NCBI RefSeq assembly: GCF_002964605.1 | Contig: NZ_PQDH01000004.1 | Location: 124,001-188,000 of the forward strand | Length of the DNA stretch: 64,000 nucleotides | Direction of reading: 5' to 3' | Origin: Vallitalea okinawensis | Lineage (GTDB): Bacteria > Bacillota > Clostridia > Lachnospirales > PQDH01 | Position numbers and translations under genes: made by a program | In this document: in pieces, positions 31,324 to 40,304 of the stretch | Position numbering within the stretch: position 1 is the stretch's first letter | How the letters are laid out: each line of letters opens with the position of its first letter | Notes under the pieces: model-generated | Database searches by the model: none | What the model saw: the letters and a program-made list of their open reading frames with translations, nothing else | Told to the model about the DNA's origin: nothing

Positions 31324-33684
31324 ATGTTGACGAAAAGGGAGTTGTCATTCTCAGAGTTGAAAGCCATATGTTGCGATCAAATAGCTGATGAATGTAGTGA
31401 TGACGTTAAGGTTGAGGAAGACGATTTATTAGGGCAAGAGAAATCGTTTCAAGCCTTGGATTTTGGACTTAGTATACAGGAACATGGCTACAATATCTAC
31501 TTAGCAGGTCATTCGGTTGTCAATAAAGCAAGGTATATAGAAAAGTTTATTAAACGAAAAGCAAAAGAATTCGATACACCAGATGATTGGTGTTACGTAT
31601 ATAATTTCAACGATCCTTCAATGCCGAAGCCTATAAGGTTAAGTCCTGGTAAAGGGAAAGAATTTAAAAATGATATGAAACTCTTTATTACAGAGTTTGA
31701 AAAAGAAATAGATAAACAATTTGATAGTATAGAATTTCAACTACAAAAAAGTAAAATAGTGAATGCTTTTAAAGAGAAAAATGAGAATTTAATGAAGCAA
31801 ATCAAAATTGATGCAGAAGAATTTCAATTTGATACTCAGGTGACAGAGAAGGATATCTATTTTATCCCCATCATTAATGGTGAAAAATTAAGTGAGGAGA
31901 TGTTTGATAACCTGACAGACGAACAACAAGACTCTATAGTACGAAAATCTGAAATATTACAACAACGAGCGACTAAAGTACTAAAAATGATTCGGGAGAA
32001 TCAGAAGGAGTCAGATTCAAAGGTTATTGAATTGCAGACCAGCATAGCCCTTATTTTATTAAGAGAACATATTTTATCGTTGATGGAAAAGTATAAAGAC
32101 GCATCTGATGTAAGCACCTATTTAGAAGAGGTAGAAGCAGATATTGTTGACAGCATTGATAGTTGGATTAGTACTGATGAAGGGTCAGATAGCTTAGTTT
32201 CACTATTACCAAGCTTATACAAGGGGAATAATAAAGATCACAAAAAAAGGTATGAGGTTAACCTACTTATTGATCATGGAGAGACAGAAGGAGCTCCTAT
32301 TGTATATGGTATTAGTCCATCTTTTTACAATCTGGTTGGTAAGGTTGAACATGAAACGGATTTAGGTAACATAAAGTCTGATTTTACAAAAATAAAGCCA
32401 GGACTACTTCATAAAGCTAACGGTGGTTTTCTTATTTTAGAAATGGATGAACTTTTGAATCACGGGTATTCGTGGTATATATTGAAGCTTATACTGAAGA
32501 CAGGGAAGATACATTTTAAAGAAATCAAGGATTCTACAACTACACCAACAGAATCTCTACATCCACTACCTATACCACTGGATATTAAGATTGTTTTAAT
32601 TGGTGAGAGTGTTTACTATCAATTATTATCTGAGTATGACAGCAATTTTAGAGATTTATTCAAAATGAAAATTTATTTTCAACATGAAGCTAAGAAAACC
32701 GAAGAAAATAAAGAGAAATTAGTTGCATTCATCATTAATTTTGTTAAGAAAAAGAATATTACGAGTATTGATAAAAAGGCTTTAGTAGCTATTTTAAAAT
32801 ATGCAACACGTTTGGTAATGGAAAGTGATAAAATTACTTCAGATCTGGAACCAATACGTGAATTGTTAGTAGAATGTTGTCAATGGGCACATAAGCTTGA
32901 TATAGATATTATTACAGAAGATCTAATTGAAAAAGTAATCAAAGAAAGAGAAGAGCGCAGTAATTATGTTGAGGAGCGACTTGATGAACTCATCTCTAAT
33001 AATCAAATTTTGATTGATGTTAATGGGGATAAAGTCGGTCAAATTAATGCGCTGGCGGTCATTGATCTAGGAGATTATACTTTTGCGAAACCATCTAGAA
33101 TTACTGCTACAGCGTATAAAGGTAAAGCTGGAATCATTAATATTGAGAAGGAATCCAATATGAGTGGTAACGTGCATAATAAAGGTGTGCATGTTCTATC
33201 CGGCTATTTAGGACATAAATATGCTAAACAGTTTCCGTTGTCTTTGACGTGTCAGATATGTTTTGAACAAAATTACAGTTATGTGGATGGCGATAGTGCT
33301 TCATCAGCTGAACTTTATGCCATTATATCCAGTATATCCGAGATACCGATTAAACAGAGTATTGCTGTAACTGGTTCAATCAATCAGTTTGGGGAAATAC
33401 AACCCATTGGTGGGGCAACTTATAAAGTAGAAGGATTTTATAATGTTTGTAAGAAGAAAGGACTGACTGGCAATCAAGGGGTTATTGTCCCATACCAAAA
33501 TGTAAGAGATTTAGTGTTGAAAGAAGAAATATTGGAAGCTGTTCGGGAGAAAAAATTCCACATATATGCTGTGGAAAATGTGGATGAAGCTCTTGAAATT
33601 CTTATGGGAATGCCAGCTGATAAAATTCATACCGTTATATCAAAGAAGTTACGATCAGACAATAAAAAACGTGGTATTTTATAA
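31324..33684 (+). CDS. Lon-like protease, AAA_32/S16 family
   Basis: A cytoplasmic protein of 786 residues in the family of LonB/YcbZ-like proteins. The C-terminal S16 domain (about 560-770) has the Ser-Lys dyad: Ser658 in GDSASSA and Lys701 in GGATYKVEGF. The central part has a Walker-B-like GGFLILEMDELL (about 367-378), but the expected Walker A near residue 60 reads AGHSVVNKARYI, without the GxxxxGK[ST] pattern, so ATP binding may be weak or lost. A long coiled-coil insertion (about 115-260) is present. A hairpin covers its SD. It is probably involved in protein quality control; targets are unknown. Confidence 0.85.
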   Translation: MLTKRELSFSELKAICCDQIADECSDDVKVEEDDLLGQEKSFQALDFGLSIQEHGYNIYLAGHSVVNKARYIEKFIKRKAKEFDTPDDWCYVYNFNDPSMPKPIRLSPGKGKEFKNDMKLFITEFEKEIDKQFDSIEFQLQKSKIVNAFKEKNENLMKQIKIDAEEFQFDTQVTEKDIYFIPIINGEKLSEEMFDNLTDEQQDSIVRKSEILQQRATKVLKMIRENQKESDSKVIELQTSIALILLREHILSLMEKYKDASDVSTYLEEVEADIVDSIDSWISTDEGSDSLVSLLPSLYKGNNKDHKKRYEVNLLIDHGETEGAPIVYGISPSFYNLVGKVEHETDLGNIKSDFTKIKPGLLHKANGGFLILEMDELLNHGYSWYILKLILKTGKIHFKEIKDSTTTPTESLHPLPIPLDIKIVLIGESVYYQLLSEYDSNFRDLFKMKIYFQHEAKKTEENKEKLVAFIINFVKKKNITSIDKKALVAILKYATRLVMESDKITSDLEPIRELLVECCQWAHKLDIDIITEDLIEKVIKEREERSNYVEERLDELISNNQILIDVNGDKVGQINALAVIDLGDYTFAKPSRITATAYKGKAGIINIEKESNMSGNVHNKGVHVLSGYLGHKYAKQFPLSLTCQICFEQNYSYVDGDSASSAELYAIISSISEIPIKQSIAVTGSINQFGEIQPIGGATYKVEGFYNVCKKKGLTGNQGVIVPYQNVRDLVLKEEILEAVREKKFHIYAVENVDEALEILMGMPADKIHTVISKKLRSDNKKRGIL

Positions 33685-33691
33685 ATTCTTT

Positions 33692-33718
33692 AAGCATAGG
33701 TGAAAGCCTATGCTTTTG
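33692..33718 (+). terminator. terminator after the Lon-like gene
   Basis: A 9-bp stem AAGCATAGG/CCTATGCTT (33692-33700 with 33707-33715) is followed by TTTTGTC. Confidence 0.75.
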
Positions 33719-33829
33719 TCTTAGTAATAACTACACGTACATGTTCACTACTTCATTGTATATCACGTATCCTTTCAACATATTTTTACTTAGGTCAAAT
33801 GACGTAGCCAAGATAATCTTAATGCTTCA

Positions 33830-33858
33830 TTGACTTTTAACACGCTTGCGGCTATAAT
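33830..33858 (+). promoter_or_regulatory. sigma-A promoter of tkt
   Basis: TTGACT (33830-33835, 5/6), a 17-base spacer and perfect TATAAT (33853-33858). The leader before the tkt ATG is about 85 bases. Confidence 0.82.
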
Positions 33859-33948
33859 GATACATGATTTATATTCAATGTACGTCGCAGAATGAGCCTA
33901 TACATAAAGCGAGTTCTGTAAAATAAAAGATACATAAGGAGGATACAG

Positions 33949-35934
33949 ATGGGAACAGCACAATCAACTGTTAATGCCATTCGAATTTTATCTGCAGAAG
34001 CTATTCAAAAAGCCAATTCAGGTCATCCAGGGTTACCAATGGGGACTGCACCTATTGCGTATGAACTTTGGGCAAATCACATGACTCACAATCCAAAGAA
34101 TCCAAATTGGGAAAATCGAGATCGTTTTGTTTTATCAGCAGGACATGGTTCTATGCTTTTATATTCATTACTTCATTTATTTGGGTACGGATTAACCATT
34201 GAAGATTTAAAGCAATTTAGACAATGGGATAGTATGACACCAGGTCATCCAGAGTATGGTCATACAGTAGGTGTTGAGACTACTACAGGACCTTTAGGAC
34301 AAGGCTTGGCCAATGCTGTTGGTATGGCTATGGCAGAAGCTCATATTGCTGCTAAATTTAATAAAGATGATTTGAAACTTGTAGATCACTATACATATGC
34401 ATTAGCTGGTGACGGTTGTATGATGGAAGGTATCACAAGCGAAGCATCCTCACTTGCTGGAACATTAAAATTAGGTAAACTTATTGCCTTCTATGATTCA
34501 AATAAAATAAGCATCGAAGGTAATACAGATATTGCTTTTACAGAGGATGTTGCTAAACGCTATGAATCCTATAACTGGCAAGTGCTTACTGTTGAAGATG
34601 GTAATGATTTAGTAGCCATTTCAAAAGCTATCGAAGAAGCTAAAGGTTGTACAGATCAGCCATCACTTATCATAGTTAAGACACAAATCGGCTTTGGCTG
34701 CCCAGCTAAACAAGGTAAAGCATCAGCTCATGGAGAACCTTTAGGTACGGACAATCTTGTTGCAACTAAAGAAAATCTTGGATGGCCAGTTGATCAAGAT
34801 TTCTATGTTCCTGCTGAAGTCTATAATCATATGAAAGAGGTCGGGACTAAAGGCGAAAAAGCTGAAGAAGCATGGAATGAATTATTTAAGACTTATACGG
34901 AGAAGTATCCTGAATTAGCCGCTGAATGGAAGGTGTGGCATAACAGTGAGATTGCTGTAGATTTATTAAATGATGAAGACTATTGGAATTATGAAGATAA
35001 GGCAGTGGCTACAAGAGCTTTATCTGGACAAATGATCAATAAATTAGCTAAACGTGTACCAAATTTAATCGGTGGTTCTGCGGACTTATCACCGTCTACT
35101 AAAACGATTATGAATGACAGAGGACATTTTTCTGCAGAAGACTACTCAGGATCAAACTTACACTTTGGTGTACGTGAACATGCTATGGCCGCTATTGGTA
35201 ATGGAATGAGCCTACATGGTGGATTAAGAACCTACGTATCAACATTCTTCGTCTTCTGTGATTATATGAAACATTCAATGCGTTTATCAGCTTTAATGAA
35301 GCAACCTGTAACTTATGTATTAACTCATGATAGTATTGGTGTAGGTGAAGATGGACCAACTCATCAACCAGTTGAACACTTGACCTCATTAAGAACAATA
35401 CCAAACTTCACTATTTTCCGTCCAGCCGATGCTACAGAGACAGCTGCAGCATGGTATTTAGCTATGACAAAGAATGATGGTCCAGTAGGTCTTGTTTTAA
35501 CAAGACAAAACTTACCTCAATATAAAGAATCAAGTAAAGAAGCATTAAAAGGTGCTTATACACTTGTGGATAGTGATAAAGAAACTCCAGATGCTATCTT
35601 AATGGCTAGTGGTTCAGAAGTTGAATTAGTCTATGAGGCACGTAAAGCTTTGAAAGAAGAGGGCGTTGATGTACGTGTAATCAGTGTACCATCTATGGAA
35701 CTATTTGATGCACAAGACTCAGATTATAGAGAATCTGTAATGCCAAATGCAGTTAGAGCAAGATTAGCTGTGGAGGCAGGATGCAGCACAAACTGGTTTA
35801 AGTATATAGGATTAGATGGTGACGTTATCTCCATTGATACATTTGGTGCATCTGCTCCTGCAGCACAAGTATTTGAAGCATATGGATTCACAGTAAATAA
35901 TGTTGTAGAAAAAGTTAAAGCTATGGTACAATAA
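33949..35934 (+). CDS. tkt: transketolase
   Basis: A thiamine-diphosphate enzyme of 661 residues of the pentose phosphate pathway, moving two-carbon ketol units between sugar phosphates. N-terminal [20 protein letters not shown], ThDP motif [18 protein letters not shown] (about 156-173) through YDSNKIS, and the pyrimidine-domain [14 protein letters not shown] and [15 protein letters not shown] are all present. The length is that of a full single-chain enzyme. SD AAGGAGG precedes the ATG. It has its own promoter and terminator. Confidence 0.97.
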   Translation: MGTAQSTVNAIRILSAEAIQKANSGHPGLPMGTAPIAYELWANHMTHNPKNPNWENRDRFVLSAGHGSMLLYSLLHLFGYGLTIEDLKQFRQWDSMTPGHPEYGHTVGVETTTGPLGQGLANAVGMAMAEAHIAAKFNKDDLKLVDHYTYALAGDGCMMEGITSEASSLAGTLKLGKLIAFYDSNKISIEGNTDIAFTEDVAKRYESYNWQVLTVEDGNDLVAISKAIEEAKGCTDQPSLIIVKTQIGFGCPAKQGKASAHGEPLGTDNLVATKENLGWPVDQDFYVPAEVYNHMKEVGTKGEKAEEAWNELFKTYTEKYPELAAEWKVWHNSEIAVDLLNDEDYWNYEDKAVATRALSGQMINKLAKRVPNLIGGSADLSPSTKTIMNDRGHFSAEDYSGSNLHFGVREHAMAAIGNGMSLHGGLRTYVSTFFVFCDYMKHSMRLSALMKQPVTYVLTHDSIGVGEDGPTHQPVEHLTSLRTIPNFTIFRPADATETAAAWYLAMTKNDGPVGLVLTRQNLPQYKESSKEALKGAYTLVDSDKETPDAILMASGSEVELVYEARKALKEEGVDVRVISVPSMELFDAQDSDYRESVMPNAVRARLAVEAGCSTNWFKYIGLDGDVISIDTFGASAPAAQVFEAYGFTVNNVVEKVKAMVQ

Positions 35935-35940
35935 TTATTA

Positions 35941-35970
35941 AAGCTATGGTATATTACCATAGCTTTTTCA
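35941..35970 (+). terminator. terminator after tkt
   Basis: An 11-bp perfect stem AAGCTATGGTA/TACCATAGCTT with a 3-base loop and a T run, six bases after the stop codon. Confidence 0.9.
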
Positions 35971-36042
35971 AAAAGCTTTTTAGAGTAAATCAAGGAATAG
36001 ATATTGAACTCAAAAGCTAATTGGTATAAGGGAGGAATCGAT

Positions 36043-37095
36043 ATGTACCCAATTTTTTTTGATCCCATTTATAAAGAAACTGTATGGGGTGGCCAACACC
36101 TGAAAGAGATGTATGACAGAGAGCTACCGTCAGAGCATACGGGTGAAAGTTGGGAAATAGCCTGCCATGAAAATGGAACAAGTATTGTTGCTAATGGTAT
36201 TTACAAAGGAAAATCACTTAAGGATTTAATGGAAGAAGAGAAAGTGAACTTACTAGGTCCTCGTTTTAAAGATGCTAATAAATTTCCATTGCTCGTTAAG
36301 CTCATTGATGCTAATGATAAATTGTCTATTCAAGTTCATCCTGACGATGTTTATGCTCATCAATATGCTAATGGCGAATTAGGAAAAACAGAAATGTGGT
36401 ATGTTTTAAGCGCTAAAAAAGATGCTAAGTTAGTTTTGGGGACTAAACCTGGCACAACTATGGAAATGTTTAACCAAGGGATTATCGAAGGGCAATTAGA
36501 AGAACATATTGAAGAACTAGAAGTTCAGGCAGGAGACGTGATCAATATTCCAGCCGGAATGTTGCACGCCATAGAGGATGGTATTGTACTTGCTGAAATT
36601 CAACAGAATTCAGATACAACATATCGTGTATATGATTGGAATAGAGTAGGATTAGATGGAAAACCTAGAGAACTTCATATTGAAGATGCTTTAAAGGTTA
36701 TAGATTTTGAAGGACAACTAAAATCTGAAAAGGTTAAGGGGTTAGCCCTTAAGAACAATGATTATACCATGACTTATTACATAGCTAATCAGTACTTTGC
36801 TATGGAGAAGCTAGATATTCATGGTAGCTGGTGTGATCATACAGATAATATCAATTTTTACCTCTATACATGCGTAGCAGGACGAGGTATAATAAGATAT
36901 ACAGATCAAGATATTTCATTCAAGGCTGGACAAACCTTCATGATACCTGCTAACTTAGGGGAATATAGTATTGAAGGAAATGCTGAACTATTAAGAAGCT
37001 ATGTACCAGATGAGAATAATTATATACAAACTCTTCATCAGACAAGTGGGTGTACCATCCTAGAGCTGAAGCAAAAAATCGATATTAGATTTTAG
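36043..37095 (+). CDS. manA: mannose-6-phosphate isomerase, class I
   Basis: A zinc enzyme of 350 residues interconverting mannose-6-phosphate and fructose-6-phosphate. Metal-site motifs are SIQVHPDD (Gln and His), LGKTEMWYVL (Glu) and IPAGMLHAI (His), and the substrate loop has NSDTTYRVYDWNR. The ATG at 36043 has GGGAGGA upstream; the longer frame from 36004 starts with a TTG without a good SD. It could supply mannose entry to glycolysis or mannose units for polymers. Confidence 0.92.
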   Translation: MYPIFFDPIYKETVWGGQHLKEMYDRELPSEHTGESWEIACHENGTSIVANGIYKGKSLKDLMEEEKVNLLGPRFKDANKFPLLVKLIDANDKLSIQVHPDDVYAHQYANGELGKTEMWYVLSAKKDAKLVLGTKPGTTMEMFNQGIIEGQLEEHIEELEVQAGDVINIPAGMLHAIEDGIVLAEIQQNSDTTYRVYDWNRVGLDGKPRELHIEDALKVIDFEGQLKSEKVKGLALKNNDYTMTYYIANQYFAMEKLDIHGSWCDHTDNINFYLYTCVAGRGIIRYTDQDISFKAGQTFMIPANLGEYSIEGNAELLRSYVPDENNYIQTLHQTSGCTILELKQKIDIRF

Positions 37096-37140
37096 TACAT
37101 AGGTCCATCCTATAGAATCTAAAGAGATGAGGGGTAGCTC

Positions 37141-37383
37141 ATGAAAAAGTACAAAACAATTGTTATAAAAAAGACTGAAGTTGATTCTGTTATTTGCAAT
37201 TGCTGTGGTAGAGAAATAAATAAAGATCAATATGGTTTAATGGAAGATTATATTACCATTAAAAAAACCTGGGGGTATAATTCGGCTTTTGATGGGCAGA
37301 GTCATGAGCTAGATGTATGTAATGATTGTTATGAAAAATGGATTAAATCCTTTAAACATAAGTTTTCTCTTAAAGATGACTAA
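37141..37383 (+). CDS. small zinc-ribbon-like protein of unknown function
   Basis: A protein of 80 residues with two Cys pairs, ICNCCGREI (about 18-26) and VCNDCYEKW (about 59-67), typical of a small zinc ribbon. No signal or membrane segment. Function unknown; a role in RNA, DNA or protein binding would suit the fold but is not shown. It follows manA by 45 bases and may be read through from it. Confidence 0.65.
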   Translation: MKKYKTIVIKKTEVDSVICNCCGREINKDQYGLMEDYITIKKTWGYNSAFDGQSHELDVCNDCYEKWIKSFKHKFSLKDD

Positions 37384-37410
37384 CCGGCACAATTTGTGTC
37401 GGTTTTTTTA
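37383..37410 (+). terminator. terminator after the zinc-ribbon gene
   Basis: ACCGGCACAA pairs with TTGTGTCGGT (one G-U pair) and seven Ts follow; the stem begins at the stop codon. Confidence 0.85.
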
Positions 37411-37449
37411 TCCTTTTTTCGGATATAATTAATCTATAATAAATTTTTT

Positions 37450-37516
37450 AACTTCGCACATTAATCAGTGAGCAGCATCCATAATGGGTGACCCCGTTTA
37501 AGTGTTGTACGAAGTT
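37450..37516 (+). ncRNA. candidate structured leader RNA upstream of rnz
   Basis: AACTTCG (37450-37456) pairs with CGAAGTT (37510-37516); inside, CAC-A-TTAA can pair with TTAA-GTG across an asymmetric loop (TTGTA), enclosing a stretch with a GGGTGACCCC hairpin. The fold has internal loops unlike a simple terminator and no T run. It lies 65 bases before the rnz start. I do not recognise a known riboswitch class. Confidence 0.4.
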
Positions 37517-37581
37517 TCAGTTATGTGATACAATAGGTAAGAACTTATGAAAATGATGGAAGAACAAGAGGAGTGTAAAAG

Positions 37582-38496
37582 ATGTTTGATATTTCACTAC
37601 TAGGTACTGGTGGAATGATGCCGTTGCCAGGTAGATGGCTAACTGCAATGATTGGTCGTTATAATGGCAGCAGTATTTTAATTGACTGTGGAGAAGGTAC
37701 ACAAATTACTTTAAGGGAACTTGGATGGAGCTTTAAGTCCATTGATTATATATGCTTTACACATTATCACGGAGACCATATAGGTGGTTTACCAGGTTTA
37801 TTGCTGACAATCGGTAACTCTGATAGAAGAGAGCCATTAATTTTAATTGGACCAAAAGGTTTAAGTCGAGTTGTTAAAGGTCTACTGTTGATTGCGCCTG
37901 ATTTACCATTTAGAATTGAATTTATTGAGCTGGAAAATAATAAAGTTAATACCTTAGAATTAGGTGAAATTCAATTAACTGCTTTCCCAGTGGATCATGG
38001 AATGCCATGCTTAGGCTATAGTATGACCGTTAGTCGACAGCCCAAATTTATACCTGAGCAGGCAAAAGCCTTAGGATTACCTGTTCAATATTGGGGGCAG
38101 CTGCAAAAAGGTAATTCTGTAGAATATGATGGAAAAACCTATACATCTGATATGGTTCTTGGTTCAGAAAGAAAAGGTTTGAAGGTTACTTACTGTACGG
38201 ATACGCGACCTGCAAAAAGTATTACTGAACATGCTAAAGGGGCAGACTTATTCATCTGTGAAGGCATGTATGGTGATGATGAGAAGCAGGAAAATGCTAA
38301 AAAATATAAGCACATGACTATCTATGAAGCAGCAGAATTAGCCAAAGAAGCTGGTGTCGGTGAATTATGGTTAACCCACTACAGTCCTGCTTTGATTTAT
38401 CCAGAAAAGTATAAAGACCAAGTAAAGAAAATCTTTAATCCCACTTACTTTGGATATGACCGCAAAACTAAAGTTTTGAAGTTTTCTGACGATTAA
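37582..38496 (+). CDS. rnz: ribonuclease Z
   Basis: A zinc-dependent endonuclease of 304 residues that matures tRNA 3' ends. The metallo-beta-lactamase motif THYHGDHIGGLPG (about 60-72), the CDTRP-type segment TYCTDTRP, then CEGMY and the C-terminal LWLTHYSP His are all present. The start LLGTGGMMPLPGRWLTA matches the family with small changes from the usual GTG(A/S)x.P. SD GAGGAG precedes the ATG. Confidence 0.93.
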   Translation: MFDISLLGTGGMMPLPGRWLTAMIGRYNGSSILIDCGEGTQITLRELGWSFKSIDYICFTHYHGDHIGGLPGLLLTIGNSDRREPLILIGPKGLSRVVKGLLLIAPDLPFRIEFIELENNKVNTLELGEIQLTAFPVDHGMPCLGYSMTVSRQPKFIPEQAKALGLPVQYWGQLQKGNSVEYDGKTYTSDMVLGSERKGLKVTYCTDTRPAKSITEHAKGADLFICEGMYGDDEKQENAKKYKHMTIYEAAELAKEAGVGELWLTHYSPALIYPEKYKDQVKKIFNPTYFGYDRKTKVLKFSDD

Positions 38497-38566
38497 AATA
38501 GTAGAAGACAAAGGACATAACATGGGCATAGATGATAATGCCTGAAATAATTGAGGATGTGATTTT

Positions 38567-39142
38567 ATGAGGAAAGCGATTGCTATAACAGTTTTGATAT
38601 TACTAGGTGTTTTATTATTCTGGTACACCGGCTCTAAGATGAGTGAGAATGCTCAGAATAAGCCACCAAGCGAATTCGAAGCCTTGATGGGTTATGACTT
38701 TGAAAATGAATATCCTACAACCATAGATGAAGTAATGGTTGTTTATAATGAAATGATGGAATATACTTATGGTCCCAAAGAAGATATGGATCTAGAAACC
38801 TTTTATGCAGAACAGTTACCTAAGATCATACAATTACAAAGAAAGCTATACGATGAGGAATTATTACTTTATAATCCTTATGAAGTGCAGGTTGAGAAAT
38901 TAAAAAAGGAACTAGAAGATTATGATATGAAAGAAATCTATATCATTGATAGTAAAATCATGCATCCTGAGTACTTACCATCTAAGGATGAGGAAGATAG
39001 AGAAATGGCTAAGGTAAGAATTGTTTATTATACAACAGTTTCACAAAATATTTATATGGAATTTGGGTTAAGAAAAACAGATAAGCAGTGGAAAATAGTT
39101 GGATTTAAGCAGATTGAAATGTTTAAAATAGCGGAGGAATAG
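38567..39142 (+). CDS. membrane-anchored protein of unknown function (DUF6715-like)
   Basis: A protein of 191 residues with one N-terminal membrane helix (4-21) and an outward domain containing [10 protein letters not shown]-like text ([17 protein letters not shown]) and a helical [20 protein letters not shown] stretch. It resembles clostridial proteins annotated as DUF6715; function unknown. It sits between rnz and tsaD, ending 2 bases before the tsaD ATG, so translation is likely coupled. Confidence 0.7.
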   Translation: MRKAIAITVLILLGVLLFWYTGSKMSENAQNKPPSEFEALMGYDFENEYPTTIDEVMVVYNEMMEYTYGPKEDMDLETFYAEQLPKIIQLQRKLYDEELLLYNPYEVQVEKLKKELEDYDMKEIYIIDSKIMHPEYLPSKDEEDREMAKVRIVYYTTVSQNIYMEFGLRKTDKQWKIVGFKQIEMFKIAEE

Positions 39143-39144
39143 AT

Positions 39145-40146
39145 ATGAACATACTTGCAATTGAGTCATCTTGTGATGAGACATCAGCAGCTGTGGTGAA
39201 AGATGGTACTAAAGTATTATCCAATATTATTTCATCTCAGATTGAGCTGCATAAATTATTTGGTGGCGTTGTGCCAGAGATTGCTTCTAGAAAACATATT
39301 GAAAAAATAAATCCTGTTATTGATGAAGCGTTAACGGAAGCAGATATGACCTTTGAAGATATTGATGCAATAGCAGTTACTTATGGACCTGGATTAGTAG
39401 GAGCATTGTTAGTTGGGTTAGCAGAAGCTAAGGCATTGGCTTATGCATTGAAAAAGCCTCTCATCGGTGTGCATCATATCGAGGGACATATATCAGCTAA
39501 TTATATTGAGAATCCAGAATTTAAACCGCCATATATATGCCTTGTTGTATCGGGTGGGCATACACATCTTGTTTATGTAAAAGACTATGGTGAATATGAG
39601 ATCATGGGTAAAACCAGAGACGACGCTGCTGGAGAAGCATTTGATAAGGTAGCGAGAGCAATTGGTCTTGGTTATCCTGGGGGTCCTAAAATTGATAAAC
39701 TCTCAAAAGAGGGGAAGGCATCAATAAACTTTCCACGAGCTCAAGTTGAAGCCTATGATTTCAGTTTTAGTGGTCTCAAATCAGCAGTTCTTAACTATCT
39801 CAATCAGTGTAAAATGAAAGATGAGGAAATGATTGAGGCAGATATCGCTGCAAGTTTTCAAGAAGCTGTCATAGATGTTTTAGTCACAAAGACAATCAAA
39901 GCAGCAAAGGAAAAAGGCGTTCAACAAGTAGCCATCGCTGGTGGTGTTGCAGCTAATTCTGGTCTTCGTGAAGCGATGCAGAAAGCTTGCGATGATCATC
40001 AAATAACATTCCAGTACCCCTCTCATGTTTTGTGTACAGATAATGCTGCAATGATTGGGGCAGCTGCTTATTACGATTATCAAAAAGGTATTGTTCACGA
40101 TATGACTTTAAATGCCGTACCTAATTTAAAATTAGGTGATAAATAA
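39145..40146 (+). CDS. tsaD: tRNA threonylcarbamoyltransferase TsaD
   Basis: The catalytic subunit (333 residues) of t6A synthesis. N-terminal [15 protein letters not shown], metal-binding [11 protein letters not shown] (about 109-119), [23 protein letters not shown] and [15 protein letters not shown] are diagnostic. It lies 9 kb from tsaE-tsaB and is separately transcribed. A strong terminator follows. Confidence 0.97.
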   Translation: MNILAIESSCDETSAAVVKDGTKVLSNIISSQIELHKLFGGVVPEIASRKHIEKINPVIDEALTEADMTFEDIDAIAVTYGPGLVGALLVGLAEAKALAYALKKPLIGVHHIEGHISANYIENPEFKPPYICLVVSGGHTHLVYVKDYGEYEIMGKTRDDAAGEAFDKVARAIGLGYPGGPKIDKLSKEGKASINFPRAQVEAYDFSFSGLKSAVLNYLNQCKMKDEEMIEADIAASFQEAVIDVLVTKTIKAAKEKGVQQVAIAGGVAANSGLREAMQKACDDHQITFQYPSHVLCTDNAAMIGAAAYYDYQKGIVHDMTLNAVPNLKLGDK

Positions 40147-40157
40147 CCTATAACGTT

Positions 40158-40201
40158 AACCAGTATGCTAAGGATAGAAAACTTAGTGTACTGGTTTTTT
40201 T
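40158..40201 (+). terminator. terminator after tsaD
   Basis: AACCAGTA (40158-40165) pairs with TACTGGTT, and CTAAG with CTTAG inside, followed by a run of Ts. Confidence 0.85.
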
Positions 40202-40304
40202 CATTCATCCTAGAATTTTCTGCTTGTTTAGCTATAATATATTTGATATAATTGACTAAAATAATTATTAATGAACCAAAAAGTTATAAAAAGGCGGAGA
40301 TGTT

